Source: Serratia silvae (GTDB taxonomy: Bacteria; Pseudomonadota; Gammaproteobacteria; Enterobacterales; Enterobacteriaceae). From it: 64,000 nt of DNA. A program made the position numbers and the translations under genes. The stretch lies in NCBI RefSeq assembly GCF_023282985.1, contig NZ_JAGQDC010000005.1:186001-250000 (forward strand). Direction: 5' to 3'. Shown piece by piece: positions 16,646 to 24,980 of this stretch. Position 1 is the first letter of the stretch, and every line of letters starts with the position of its first letter. The notes under the pieces were generated by a model, which worked only from the letters and a program-made list of their open reading frames with translations, ran no database searches and was not told the origin of the DNA.

Positions 16646-19186
16646 ATGAAAGTTATCAAACCACTACGATTGAGTATATTAAACCGCCCCTATCGATGGC
16701 AGGAAAAAAATTATCTTGGCGTTTCCGTGCTGGCATTGGCCGATATGGGGAGTGCTCCGCGTCTGCGCCCTGAGCTAGAACTGTGGCAGCTTGCTGAAAG
16801 TGAGCTGAAAACCGGCGGTGGTGTTATCGATCTTGCTATTCCCAAAGCCTGTGCCGAATTCCTTGCCACCGGCTACGCCTATACCCACCATCAGGAGGAT
16901 AAAACGGCCTGTGCGGTGAGGATCGAGGTGGAACAGCGTGAAAAGACGCTGGTTGCCTTTGGTGAACGCCATTGGGTTAACAATACCCCCTCCTCACCCC
17001 TGCCTTTTCAGCAGATGCGTCTGGACTGGAGCCGGGCATTTGGTGGGCCTGAACATCCCGATAATCCACATGGGATCGGCGCGAGCCCAGAAACATTTGA
17101 AAACACCAAGGTTCATCGCCTACCCAATATCGAATCCCTGCACGCTCGGCTTACCTCTCAGCATCAGAAACCTGAACCTGCGAGCCTGGGGGCGCTGGAT
17201 CTGATGTGGCCAAGCCGTTTTTCACGTATCGGCAAAAAGTATGATGCCCACTGGTTACAACATGAGTTCCCCGGCTTCGCCCGTGATATTGACTGGCGTC
17301 TGTTTAATGCCGCGCCACAGGATCAGTGGTGGGAGCACCTTGATGCGCTTCCTCCCGAAGCGCCATGGCGCATCTGGAATATGCATCCAGAAAAACCCTT
17401 GCAAGAAGGCCACCTCCCCCCTTGGCGCGCTCGTTGTTTTATCAACCGGCTGAGGGGGGATGACGAGGTGTTTGAAGAAATCGCCCTGCGTGCTACCACG
17501 GTATGGTTTTTCCCGCACCTGGAACAAATGCTGCTGATCTGGCACGGCAGCGCCCGTATTAACGAGGATGATGCCGCCGACGTATTACAGCTAATGCCAG
17601 CTCTGGAGCGCAATGGCTCGCCACGCTCAGTCAGCCACTACCGTAAGGTGCTGCGTCAACGTATGGACAAGGAGAAAGGCGGGTTGTTTGCCTTCCGGGA
17701 AAAAGACCTGCTGCCAGAAAACGCCATCGGCCCCTGGTTGGATACCGAAATCCCAGTAAGTGAAAGCCCAATGCGCGGCAATATGGAAAACCGCGTGCAG
17801 CGCCTGCGTGAAGAACATCGTGAACATCTGGAACAACGCGGGCAGGATATCAGCACTGTCATTCCGGCCTTTGAATCCGTCACCATGCCTGCATTGGAGG
17901 ACTTGGCTGAATTTGTCGAAAAGATGGAGCTGCAAGCCGAAAAGGAACTGGTAAAGGCTAAGTCGAAAGCGCGTGAGCATGGGATCGATCCTGATAAACC
18001 CGCAGATTTGACCAATACGCCTAAAGGCCCGGAAAGCATGCACCGCATGCTGGATCTGATCCACCGTAATAAACATGGCATGTCAGATAAAAAACTGGCG
18101 CAAACCGAACATTCGCTGCATCAAATGTACCTAATGTCAGTTCAGGCGCAAAACCCGGCACCTAAACTGAAAGGCGATATTGCTCAAATTATCCGTAACC
18201 GCGCTAAAGTGACGATGAACCGTGGGGGCGATTTCAGTGGGCTGGATTTCACCGGTGCTGACCTCTCTGGTATGGATCTGCGCGGTGCTGATTTCTCCAA
18301 AGCGCTGTTGGAAAGTGCCGATCTCAGTCGCTGCCAACTGGACGGTGCCAATTTCAGTGATGCCATGCTGGCGCGAGCGGATATCACCCAGGCTTCTTTG
18401 CGTGATGTGATCCTGGATAATGCTTGCCTGTCACTGGCGCAATGTCGTGATAGTGATTTTACTGGTGCCAGTCTAACAAGCGTAAAGCTGCAAGAAACGC
18501 TGCTGGAAAACTGTATCTTTGATAACGCCAAGCTTGGGGAATTGATGTTGTATCAGACCTATCTCTCCCGTTGCCGCTTTCACCATGCCCGGCTCGAAAA
18601 TACGCTTTTTCTGGAATTGACCACGCCAGCCATGGACTTCTCACATGCCCAGATGATCAAAGTCGCATTTATCAAATGCACCTTGGAACAGGCCGTCTTT
18701 GATCAGGCCGAGCTGGAAAGTTGTTCCTGGGTTGAAACCTTGGCAGAAGGCATTTTTTTCCAAGGTGCTAGCCTGCTTACTTGCGCTTTCGCTGCACAGA
18801 CTGTGCTCACCGGCGCGGATTTCCGTGATGCCACGCTAACCCAATGTAACCTGCGTTTAATGCCATTAAGCGGGGCCTCTTTTCATAGCGCAAAACTGGA
18901 TAACAGCGACTTGAGCGAGGCCAACTGCCAACGTGCCGATATGCGCAAAATAAACGCCATCGGCAGCCTGTTTATGCGCACCGACCTGCGTGGGGCCAGA
19001 TTGAGTGATGGCAACCTGATGGGGGCACTCATGCAAAAAAGTCATTTCAGCGGTGCTGATTTAAGTGGGGCCAACCTGTTCCGCACCGATATGTCGCAAT
19101 CCACCGTTGATGCCACCACCAAGCTTGATGGCGCTTACACTCAGCGTACCAAAACGCTGCCAAAGCGTGACAAGGAACTGATATGA
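16646..19186 (+). CDS. DUF2169-pentapeptide fusion, T6SS accessory protein
   Basis: This 846-residue protein has an N-terminal DUF2169 domain (about 1-330) with the family landmarks DWSRAFGGPEHPDNPHG and FPGFARDIDWRLFNAAPQDQWW. A central helical, charged linker follows (about 380-500). The C-terminal half is pentapeptide repeats (A/N-D/N-L/F-x-x) from about 535 onward, forming a right-handed quadrilateral beta-helix. DUF2169 proteins travel with VgrG and PAAR-like genes in T6SS loci and are thought to help load tips or effectors. The ATG at 16646 is preferred over the earlier TTG. Its stop overlaps the next start (ATGA), so the pair is coupled. Confidence 0.88.
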   Translation: MKVIKPLRLSILNRPYRWQEKNYLGVSVLALADMGSAPRLRPELELWQLAESELKTGGGVIDLAIPKACAEFLATGYAYTHHQEDKTACAVRIEVEQREKTLVAFGERHWVNNTPSSPLPFQQMRLDWSRAFGGPEHPDNPHGIGASPETFENTKVHRLPNIESLHARLTSQHQKPEPASLGALDLMWPSRFSRIGKKYDAHWLQHEFPGFARDIDWRLFNAAPQDQWWEHLDALPPEAPWRIWNMHPEKPLQEGHLPPWRARCFINRLRGDDEVFEEIALRATTVWFFPHLEQMLLIWHGSARINEDDAADVLQLMPALERNGSPRSVSHYRKVLRQRMDKEKGGLFAFREKDLLPENAIGPWLDTEIPVSESPMRGNMENRVQRLREEHREHLEQRGQDISTVIPAFESVTMPALEDLAEFVEKMELQAEKELVKAKSKAREHGIDPDKPADLTNTPKGPESMHRMLDLIHRNKHGMSDKKLAQTEHSLHQMYLMSVQAQNPAPKLKGDIAQIIRNRAKVTMNRGGDFSGLDFTGADLSGMDLRGADFSKALLESADLSRCQLDGANFSDAMLARADITQASLRDVILDNACLSLAQCRDSDFTGASLTSVKLQETLLENCIFDNAKLGELMLYQTYLSRCRFHHARLENTLFLELTTPAMDFSHAQMIKVAFIKCTLEQAVFDQAELESCSWVETLAEGIFFQGASLLTCAFAAQTVLTGADFRDATLTQCNLRLMPLSGASFHSAKLDNSDLSEANCQRADMRKINAIGSLFMRTDLRGARLSDGNLMGALMQKSHFSGADLSGANLFRTDMSQSTVDATTKLDGAYTQRTKTLPKRDKELI

Positions 19187-20253
19187 AGGCGCTTACACCC
19201 ACAGAATTACAGCAAAAAATAAAACAGGCTGAACCGGTGCAGAATGTCTCTCTTGCGGGCCAATCGCTAGTAGGGCTGGATCTCTCCGGGGGGATCATTA
19301 GCGAAGCCGATTTCAGTGGCGCAGATTTCAGCGGGGCCAATCTGCATGAGACCGCATTCAGTGAATGCCAACTGACCGCGACCAGCTTCGTTCAAGCTAG
19401 GTTGAAACAGACCATTTTCAATCAGTGCGAGATGGCCAACAGCCAATTTAATCACACTGCCATCACCGAATGCATATTTAACCAGTGCCTGCTGGATAAC
19501 ACCGATTTCAGCCACAGTCAGCATGATAAAACACAGTTTATGCAGGGGTCATTGCTAGCCTCCAGCTTCAGCCATGCCCATTTGGATCGGGTCACTTTTT
19601 ACGAGTCTTCACTGGCGCAGGCAAAGCTGGATAACCTAAACAGCCTGCTGACAACCTTCTTCCGCCTCGATCTGCGCGAAACCGATTTTGCTGCCAGCCA
19701 GTTCGATCGGGCCATATTTTTCGAATGCGATCAGCGTGGCAAGGACTATCAGCATCAGCATTTTCAGGGGTGTCAGTTCACGGACAACCAACTGGATGAA
19801 GCGAATTTCTCCCATTGCCAGCTTATCCAGTGCAATTTCAAAGGAGCTTCACTGCAGCGTGCGCGGCTGCGGGGTGTCAATGCCAGTCAGGCGCTGTTTA
19901 TCAGTGCCGATCTGACAGATGCTCTCTGCCAACACAGCCAGTTCGACCAGGCTATTTTTGTCTCGGCCTGTCTCGATCGTGCTGATTTCTCTCATTGCAG
20001 ACTCTTTCAAACGGTATTACAGCAGGTTCGCGCAGCGGACAGCTCATTTAATAGTAGCGATCTGACGTACGCTGACTTTTCTTACGCTGACGTCAGAGCT
20101 GCCGATTTTCGTCAGGCGCATTTTATGCGTACCCGTTTTCATCGTACTCACCAAACCGGCTCTCAATTTTCCGATCGTCTTGGCATTCTGGAGAACGATC
20201 CTGAATTGCTGGCGGCAGAGATCTGGAGCGCCCAACGCCAGAGCCGAATTTAA
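19183..20253 (+). CDS. Pentapeptide-repeat protein of the first VgrG cassette
   Basis: This 356-residue protein is made almost entirely of pentapeptide repeats (ADFSGADFSGANL near residue 43 and many more), predicting a rod-like beta-helix. There is no signal peptide and no enzymatic motif. It is translationally coupled to the DUF2169-pentapeptide fusion and is followed after 11 bases by the DUF3540 gene. Similar rods occur as T6SS accessory proteins next to PAAR-like tips; a role as scaffold, effector body or immunity protein cannot be told from sequence. Confidence 0.85.
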   Translation: MKALTPTELQQKIKQAEPVQNVSLAGQSLVGLDLSGGIISEADFSGADFSGANLHETAFSECQLTATSFVQARLKQTIFNQCEMANSQFNHTAITECIFNQCLLDNTDFSHSQHDKTQFMQGSLLASSFSHAHLDRVTFYESSLAQAKLDNLNSLLTTFFRLDLRETDFAASQFDRAIFFECDQRGKDYQHQHFQGCQFTDNQLDEANFSHCQLIQCNFKGASLQRARLRGVNASQALFISADLTDALCQHSQFDQAIFVSACLDRADFSHCRLFQTVLQQVRAADSSFNSSDLTYADFSYADVRAADFRQAHFMRTRFHRTHQTGSQFSDRLGILENDPELLAAEIWSAQRQSRI

Positions 20254-20264
20254 TAAGGAAGACC

Positions 20265-20873
20265 ATGACCAGTGCAATAACCCCCTACACACTCCCTACA
20301 GCACCACCCCAGCAGGCCGCCGGGCAGGTCGTTAATCTGCTCAATAACGGCACGATGATGGTTGAGAGCGAAGGCCGCGGCTGGCACTGCCGGCGGGCCG
20401 CCAGTTGTCTGATGACACCAGAGTTAGGCGATCGCGTGCTGATCGCCAGCGTTGATGGGCAGTTCTGGCTACTGGCCGTTCTGGAGCGAGCAGAAAGCCA
20501 GCATCCGGCAGTGCTCAGCGTCGAGGGCGATTTACAGATTGCCCCACAAGGCAATCTCAGCCTGGCCAGTGAGGCGCTGAACATTACGGCAAAAACCAGT
20601 GATTGCCATATTGATACCATGAGCTACAGCGGTGAGTCCATCACCGCCTGGGTTAGCCTGTCGCGTATCGTGGGCAAACAGTGTGAGTCCGTCTGGCAGA
20701 CCGTCACCCAAATCAGCCACCGGCTGCTGCGCAAAACCACGCAAATGGAGCAGGTGAGAGCCGGTCAGTTGGATATGCAGGCCGAGGACTATCTGCGTAT
20801 GCATGCTCAGCAAACACTGATCACCTCGGATGCCATAACCAAGATCAATTCAGCACAGATCCATATGGAGTAA
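20265..20873 (+). CDS. DUF3540-family T6SS accessory protein
   Basis: This 202-residue protein has a beta-rich N-terminal half (GDRVLIASVDGQFWLLAVLER near residue 62, resembling an OB-like barrel), a gp5-like strand segment and a helical/tail segment with LDMQAEDYLRMHAQQTLITSDAITKINS. The tail echoes the VgrG-tail beta-prism, so the protein may cap or extend the spike. DUF3540 is typically found between pentapeptide/DUF2169 genes and PAAR-like DUF4150 genes, as here. Spacing is 11 bases from the previous gene and 4 bases to the next, after an AAGGA-type ribosome binding site. Confidence 0.82.
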   Translation: MTSAITPYTLPTAPPQQAAGQVVNLLNNGTMMVESEGRGWHCRRAASCLMTPELGDRVLIASVDGQFWLLAVLERAESQHPAVLSVEGDLQIAPQGNLSLASEALNITAKTSDCHIDTMSYSGESITAWVSLSRIVGKQCESVWQTVTQISHRLLRKTTQMEQVRAGQLDMQAEDYLRMHAQQTLITSDAITKINSAQIHME

Positions 20874-20877
20874 AACT

Positions 20878-21270
20878 ATGTTTGCCAATAGCCAGTCAGC
20901 GGGTACCGACGTGGCGGTTCCCGATACCTGCATGACACCAACCCCGACCCCAACACCAATCCCTTATCCAAACGCGGCCACAGGGCAAACCGCAATTCCG
21001 GTAGCTTACAACATCTTAGTTGAGGGGACGCCTGTCCATAACATGGCCACGATAATTCCCTTTACCAACGGTGATAACGCTGGCATAGCGACAGGTGTGG
21101 CCTCGGGAACGGTAATGGGGCCATCACGCCATGTTACCGGAGCGTTTACCGTATTGTTTAAAGGCACACCGGCAACACGCCTGACCAGCCTCAGCCTACA
21201 GAACTCGACCAATTCACCCGGCAGTCGCCTAAGCGCCAGCCAGACGAAACTCTCGCTGCTTGCAGCCTAA
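20878..21270 (+). CDS. PAAR-like (DUF4150) tip protein 1
   Basis: This 130-residue protein is of the PAAR-like DUF4150 family. Diagnostic parts are the early DVAVPDTCMTPTPTPTPIPYPN segment and the later NGDNAGIATGVASGTVMGPSRH segment, with the glycine-rich turns that build the cone. Such proteins sharpen the VgrG spike and carry effectors. No toxin domain is fused, so it would deliver an effector bound non-covalently. It ends the first spike cassette; the tss structural genes start next. Confidence 0.87.
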   Translation: MFANSQSAGTDVAVPDTCMTPTPTPTPIPYPNAATGQTAIPVAYNILVEGTPVHNMATIIPFTNGDNAGIATGVASGTVMGPSRHVTGAFTVLFKGTPATRLTSLSLQNSTNSPGSRLSASQTKLSLLAA

Positions 21271-21313
21271 CGAACAACCCCTGTCAACCTGAATAAACAC
21301 CTGAGAGGCAATT

Positions 21314-21820
21314 GTGAAAATACGGATTTCGCTGTTAGTGCTTTCCACCCTACTGCTCTCTGCCTGTGCTCCTCGTTCCAACCTTGTGATCACGGATGAC
21401 ACCTTGGTCAGCCACGAGGTGAATGGGGAAACACTACTCCATCGCGCCATTATTTCCCCACCGGAGCAATTTAAGCCTATTCATGAACAATACCGCAGTC
21501 TGTACAGCGCCAGCATCATGAGCAAGCCCAGCTACAACGGTAAGGTACTCAGTCAGTTGGAGAATGCCTCGCCCTTCATTGCCCTGGGTGAAGTTGAAAA
21601 TAAATGGTTGGCCATTGCCATGGTGAAGGGAGGAGAACTTGTTGGGTATATCCAGAGCAATGCCGGGGTTGCTGAAAGTGAATACCGGGCGACGGTACTT
21701 AAAGATCGTCCTCGCGCCCGCCGAACCAAAGCCGCAAAGCGCGCTGGAAATTGTGTTGCCATAGGTGATAACAGCCAGGCCTGCAAAGACACCAAGTCAG
21801 ATACTTGGATCCTTGAATAA
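21314..21820 (+). CDS. T6SS-associated lipoprotein with SH3-like region
   Basis: This 168-residue predicted lipoprotein has the signal peptide MKIRISLLVLSTLLLSAC with lipobox LSAC (Cys18). The mature part has a beta-rich stretch (IALGEVENKWLAIAMVKGGELVGYIQSN, about 92-120) typical of SH3-like folds, then a basic segment and two cysteines near the C-terminus. It is encoded just before tssJ, another outer-membrane lipoprotein, so it may help anchor the membrane complex or remodel peptidoglycan. Not recognised by name. Confidence 0.75.
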   Translation: MKIRISLLVLSTLLLSACAPRSNLVITDDTLVSHEVNGETLLHRAIISPPEQFKPIHEQYRSLYSASIMSKPSYNGKVLSQLENASPFIALGEVENKWLAIAMVKGGELVGYIQSNAGVAESEYRATVLKDRPRARRTKAAKRAGNCVAIGDNSQACKDTKSDTWILE

Positions 21821-21828
21821 ACCGGACA

Positions 21829-22380
21829 ATGATGACGAGAAATACCATGATCAAATTACAACACGTCCAACGTTGTTGGCATTTGCTGCTGTGGATTTTT
21901 ACCGCATTCATACTCAATGGTTGTATGTCCTCGGCGAAAAATGTGCCATCGCGCTATAGCTTGGTTTTTGATGCCGATCCGCAGATAAACAGCGTCGCCG
22001 GACAATCACCAGCGCCTATCAAAGTCCGCGTATTGCTATTACGTTCTGATGCCGAGTTTATGGAAACAGACTTTTTCACCCTGCAAGTGGATGCAAAAAC
22101 CGTACTCGGCCACAGCCTGCTCGATAGCGATCAATTCTTCCTGACACCAGGGCAAAAAGGCAAAGCCCTGGCTGGAAAAAGCACGCTGGATGCCCGCTAT
22201 ATCGGCATTATTGCCGAGTATCGTGAGCTAGACGGTAAAACATGGCGTATCTCGTTACCGCTGCCTGAGCCCATCGAAACCAACTTCTACAAAATATGGC
22301 AATTATCCCCTGACGAATTGACCGCACACATCAAGGCCGGTGTAAACGGCCTACAAACTGCCAATGACCAGAACCGGTGA
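21829..22380 (+). CDS. tssJ: TssJ outer-membrane lipoprotein
   Basis: This 183-residue protein has a lipobox (LNGC) after a hydrophobic signal. The mature part has the TssJ/SciN transthyretin-like features IKVRVLLLRSDAEFMETDFFTLQVD and a tail containing FYKIWQLSPDELTAHI. TssJ sits in the outer membrane and binds the periplasmic part of TssM. Two near ATGs (21829, 21832) lack good ribosome sites; the in-frame ATG at 21847, with GAG 8 bases upstream, gives a more normal 26-residue signal and may be the true start. It is followed by tssK. Confidence 0.88.
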   Translation: MMTRNTMIKLQHVQRCWHLLLWIFTAFILNGCMSSAKNVPSRYSLVFDADPQINSVAGQSPAPIKVRVLLLRSDAEFMETDFFTLQVDAKTVLGHSLLDSDQFFLTPGQKGKALAGKSTLDARYIGIIAEYRELDGKTWRISLPLPEPIETNFYKIWQLSPDELTAHIKAGVNGLQTANDQNR

Positions 22381-22418
22381 TCTGCTTTTCTGCAACACAA
22401 TGAAAATTAAGGACGATG

Positions 22419-23765
22419 ATGACAAGCGCTTATAAGGTGGTCTGGGTAGAAGGAATGTTTTTACGTCCGCATCATTTCCAGCAAACCGAAAAACATCTCG
22501 AAAACTACGTAAAACTCTGGGGGCAGGCACACTGTGGTTATTTCTGGGGTTTTCTAACTCTGGAACTGGATCAAACGCTGTTACGCCAGGGCAAGGTCGC
22601 ACTCAATGCTGCCAGTGGCATCCTGCCTGATGGGACGCCATTTGCCTTCTCTGAGGGGCAACAAATCCTGCCTGCATTGGATATCGCCGAGAATCAAGTG
22701 GGTGAGCGAGTTGTGCTGGCATTACCCACCTACCGTACTGGTCGTGAAGATGTCATTTTTCAGGAAGATCCGCAGTCACTGGCTCGTTATCTGGCTTATG
22801 AGACCGACGTCAATGATTTGAATACCCTCGCTGTCGGTAGCGCCGCCGTGCAGTTTGGTCAGTTACGGTTACGTCTGATGCGGGAAAGCGAGCTAAGTCC
22901 TGAATGGACGGCGCTGACGGTTTGTCTGGTACAGGAACGGCGCAGTGATAATAGCTTACGCCTTGATCCTGCATTCATCCCACCGATACTAAATTGTCAT
23001 GGTAGTCAGGTAATAAAAACCTTTATCAATGACCTGCAAGGTCTACTGACCCAGCGCTGCCAACAGATGAGCCAACGTCTGTTGCAATCAGGGCGGGGAG
23101 GAAGTTCAGAGACCGTCGATTTCATGTTGTTGCAACTGATTAACCGCTATCTGGGGCAAGTTAGCCACAGCAGAACACTTGCCCACCTGCATCCGGAACG
23201 GTTATTTGCCGAGTGGTTACAGTTTGCCACTGAGCTCAGCAGTTTCTCTTCAACGCGTACCCCAGAAACGAACCTGCCTGCATATGACCACGACAATCTG
23301 GCGCTCTGCTTTAACCCGTTGATGCTGATGTTACGTCAGGGGCTTTCGCTGGTACTAGAGGACAACGCTATTCAGCTTCCGCTGACAAAACGTTCGCATG
23401 GGTTAAACGTTGCAACGATTCAGGACACCAAGATGCTGCACGATTTTGGTTTTGTACTGGCCGTACGGGCCAATGTGACAATGGACACCCTGTTAAGCCG
23501 CTTCCCGGCCCAAATGAAAATCGCCTCGGTAACACGTATTGCCGATCTGGTTAAGCTCCATTTACCCGGTATTGGCTTGCACTCGATGCCAGCAGCTCCG
23601 CGTCAAATCCCCTATCACGCGGGCTATACCTATTTCGAGCTCAAGAAAGGCGGCGACCAGTGGGAGGATATGGAGAAATCCAGCGCCTTCGCTCTTCATC
23701 TGGCCGGCGATTTCCCAGGGCTGGAAATGGAGTTCTGGGCCATTCGCAACCATACAGACCGGTAA
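22419..23765 (+). CDS. tssK: TssK baseplate protein
   Basis: This 448-residue cytoplasmic protein is of the ImpJ/VasE family and links the baseplate to TssL/TssM. The N-terminal signature VVWVEGMFLRPHHFQQTEKHLE is clear, and the C-terminal part carries LPGIGLHSMPAAPRQIPYHAGYTYFEL. The second of two adjacent ATGs is preferred because AAGGA (22409-22413) is 5 bases from it and only 2 from the first. tssK, tssL and tssM are tightly packed, so one transcript is likely. Confidence 0.95.
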   Translation: MTSAYKVVWVEGMFLRPHHFQQTEKHLENYVKLWGQAHCGYFWGFLTLELDQTLLRQGKVALNAASGILPDGTPFAFSEGQQILPALDIAENQVGERVVLALPTYRTGREDVIFQEDPQSLARYLAYETDVNDLNTLAVGSAAVQFGQLRLRLMRESELSPEWTALTVCLVQERRSDNSLRLDPAFIPPILNCHGSQVIKTFINDLQGLLTQRCQQMSQRLLQSGRGGSSETVDFMLLQLINRYLGQVSHSRTLAHLHPERLFAEWLQFATELSSFSSTRTPETNLPAYDHDNLALCFNPLMLMLRQGLSLVLEDNAIQLPLTKRSHGLNVATIQDTKMLHDFGFVLAVRANVTMDTLLSRFPAQMKIASVTRIADLVKLHLPGIGLHSMPAAPRQIPYHAGYTYFELKKGGDQWEDMEKSSAFALHLAGDFPGLEMEFWAIRNHTDR

Positions 23766-23768
23766 TTT

Positions 23769-24980
23769 ATGACTCATACTACCCAATGGGATAACCCGCT
23801 GCTCATCGCCGCTAACCCTCTGCTAAATGCGATTTCACAGATCCGTCAGTTGGCAACTCATGCAGACCCTGCGCAATTACGCCAACAGTTGATTGATGAA
23901 ATACGCCGCTTCGAGGTCTGTGCACAAAGAGAAAGCCTGACGTATGAAACCATCATCGGTGCCCGCTATTGCCTGTGTACGGCGCTGGATGAAGCGGCGG
24001 CATTAACCCCTTGGGGCAGTAATAGCGTTTGGTCCGGTAGTGGTCTACTGGTGACGTTCCATAATGAAACCTGGGGCGGAGAAAAATTTTTCCAGCTGCT
24101 GGCCAAGCTTTCGCAAAACCCACGTGAACATATTCAGCTCTTGGAGCTGATCAATTACTGTCTGCTACTGGGTTTTGAAGGCCGTTATCGGGTCATTGAA
24201 AATGGCCGTTCTCAGTTGGAAACCGTCAAACAGCGGCTATTGCAGCTGATACGTTCAGTGCGTGGCGGCTATAGCGCGGCCCTATCGCCAAACGCAATGG
24301 ACCTTCCCGTGTTGCAAAAACAGTGGCGCCCTCTGGTGCCGCTCTGGGCATGTGCAGCGATGACAGGGTTTCTTGCATCACTGCTTTTTATTGTTCTCAA
24401 CTGGCGCCTTGATGATGCTACATCCCCCGTGTTGGCCTCCATTTATCAGGCCCATCTGCCACAAATAACCATCAGCAATCCAGCCCCGGTCCCTCCTCCC
24501 ATGCTGGATCTGAAAGGCTTCCTGCGCCAGGAGATTGCCGAAGGTTTAGTTAGCGTCCGTGATGAAGCGCTGCAAAGCGTGGTGATCCTCAAAGGCGATG
24601 GGTTGTTTGACTCAGCGGCGACCAGCGTACGCCCGATGTATATTCCGATCATTGATCGGATCGCCCGCGCAATGAATGGGGTCAGCGGCAAAATTCTGGT
24701 GACGGGATACAGTGACAATGTTCCCATCCGCAGTGCCCGTTTCGCATCCAACTGGGCGCTTTCGCTGGCGCGTGCGGAGTCCGTCACGCTACAACTACAA
24801 AAGCATCTGGATGATCCTCAGCGGATCAAAACGGAAGGCCGTGGTGAAAGTAATCCGATCGCGGCAAATGACAGCAAAGAGAACCGGGCATTAAATCGCC
24901 GGGTCGAAATCACCCTGTTGGTTGCACCAGGAAACACGCAGGCAGAACTCAACCGATTGCAGCAAGGAAGCGGACAGTAA
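23769..24980 (+). CDS. tssL: TssL inner-membrane protein with C-terminal OmpA-like domain
   Basis: This 403-residue protein has an N-terminal DotU/IcmH cytoplasmic domain (CTALDEAAALTPWG and LLEYC-type helices, about 1-180), one transmembrane helix (about 196-215) and a periplasmic OmpA-like peptidoglycan-binding domain. The last contains VTGYSDNVPIRSARFASNWALSLARA and the final NRRVEI motif. It is therefore the extended form that anchors itself to the cell wall. The stop TAA shares its last base with the tssM start (TAATG), which couples their translation. Confidence 0.95.
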   Translation: MTHTTQWDNPLLIAANPLLNAISQIRQLATHADPAQLRQQLIDEIRRFEVCAQRESLTYETIIGARYCLCTALDEAAALTPWGSNSVWSGSGLLVTFHNETWGGEKFFQLLAKLSQNPREHIQLLELINYCLLLGFEGRYRVIENGRSQLETVKQRLLQLIRSVRGGYSAALSPNAMDLPVLQKQWRPLVPLWACAAMTGFLASLLFIVLNWRLDDATSPVLASIYQAHLPQITISNPAPVPPPMLDLKGFLRQEIAEGLVSVRDEALQSVVILKGDGLFDSAATSVRPMYIPIIDRIARAMNGVSGKILVTGYSDNVPIRSARFASNWALSLARAESVTLQLQKHLDDPQRIKTEGRGESNPIAANDSKENRALNRRVEITLLVAPGNTQAELNRLQQGSGQ

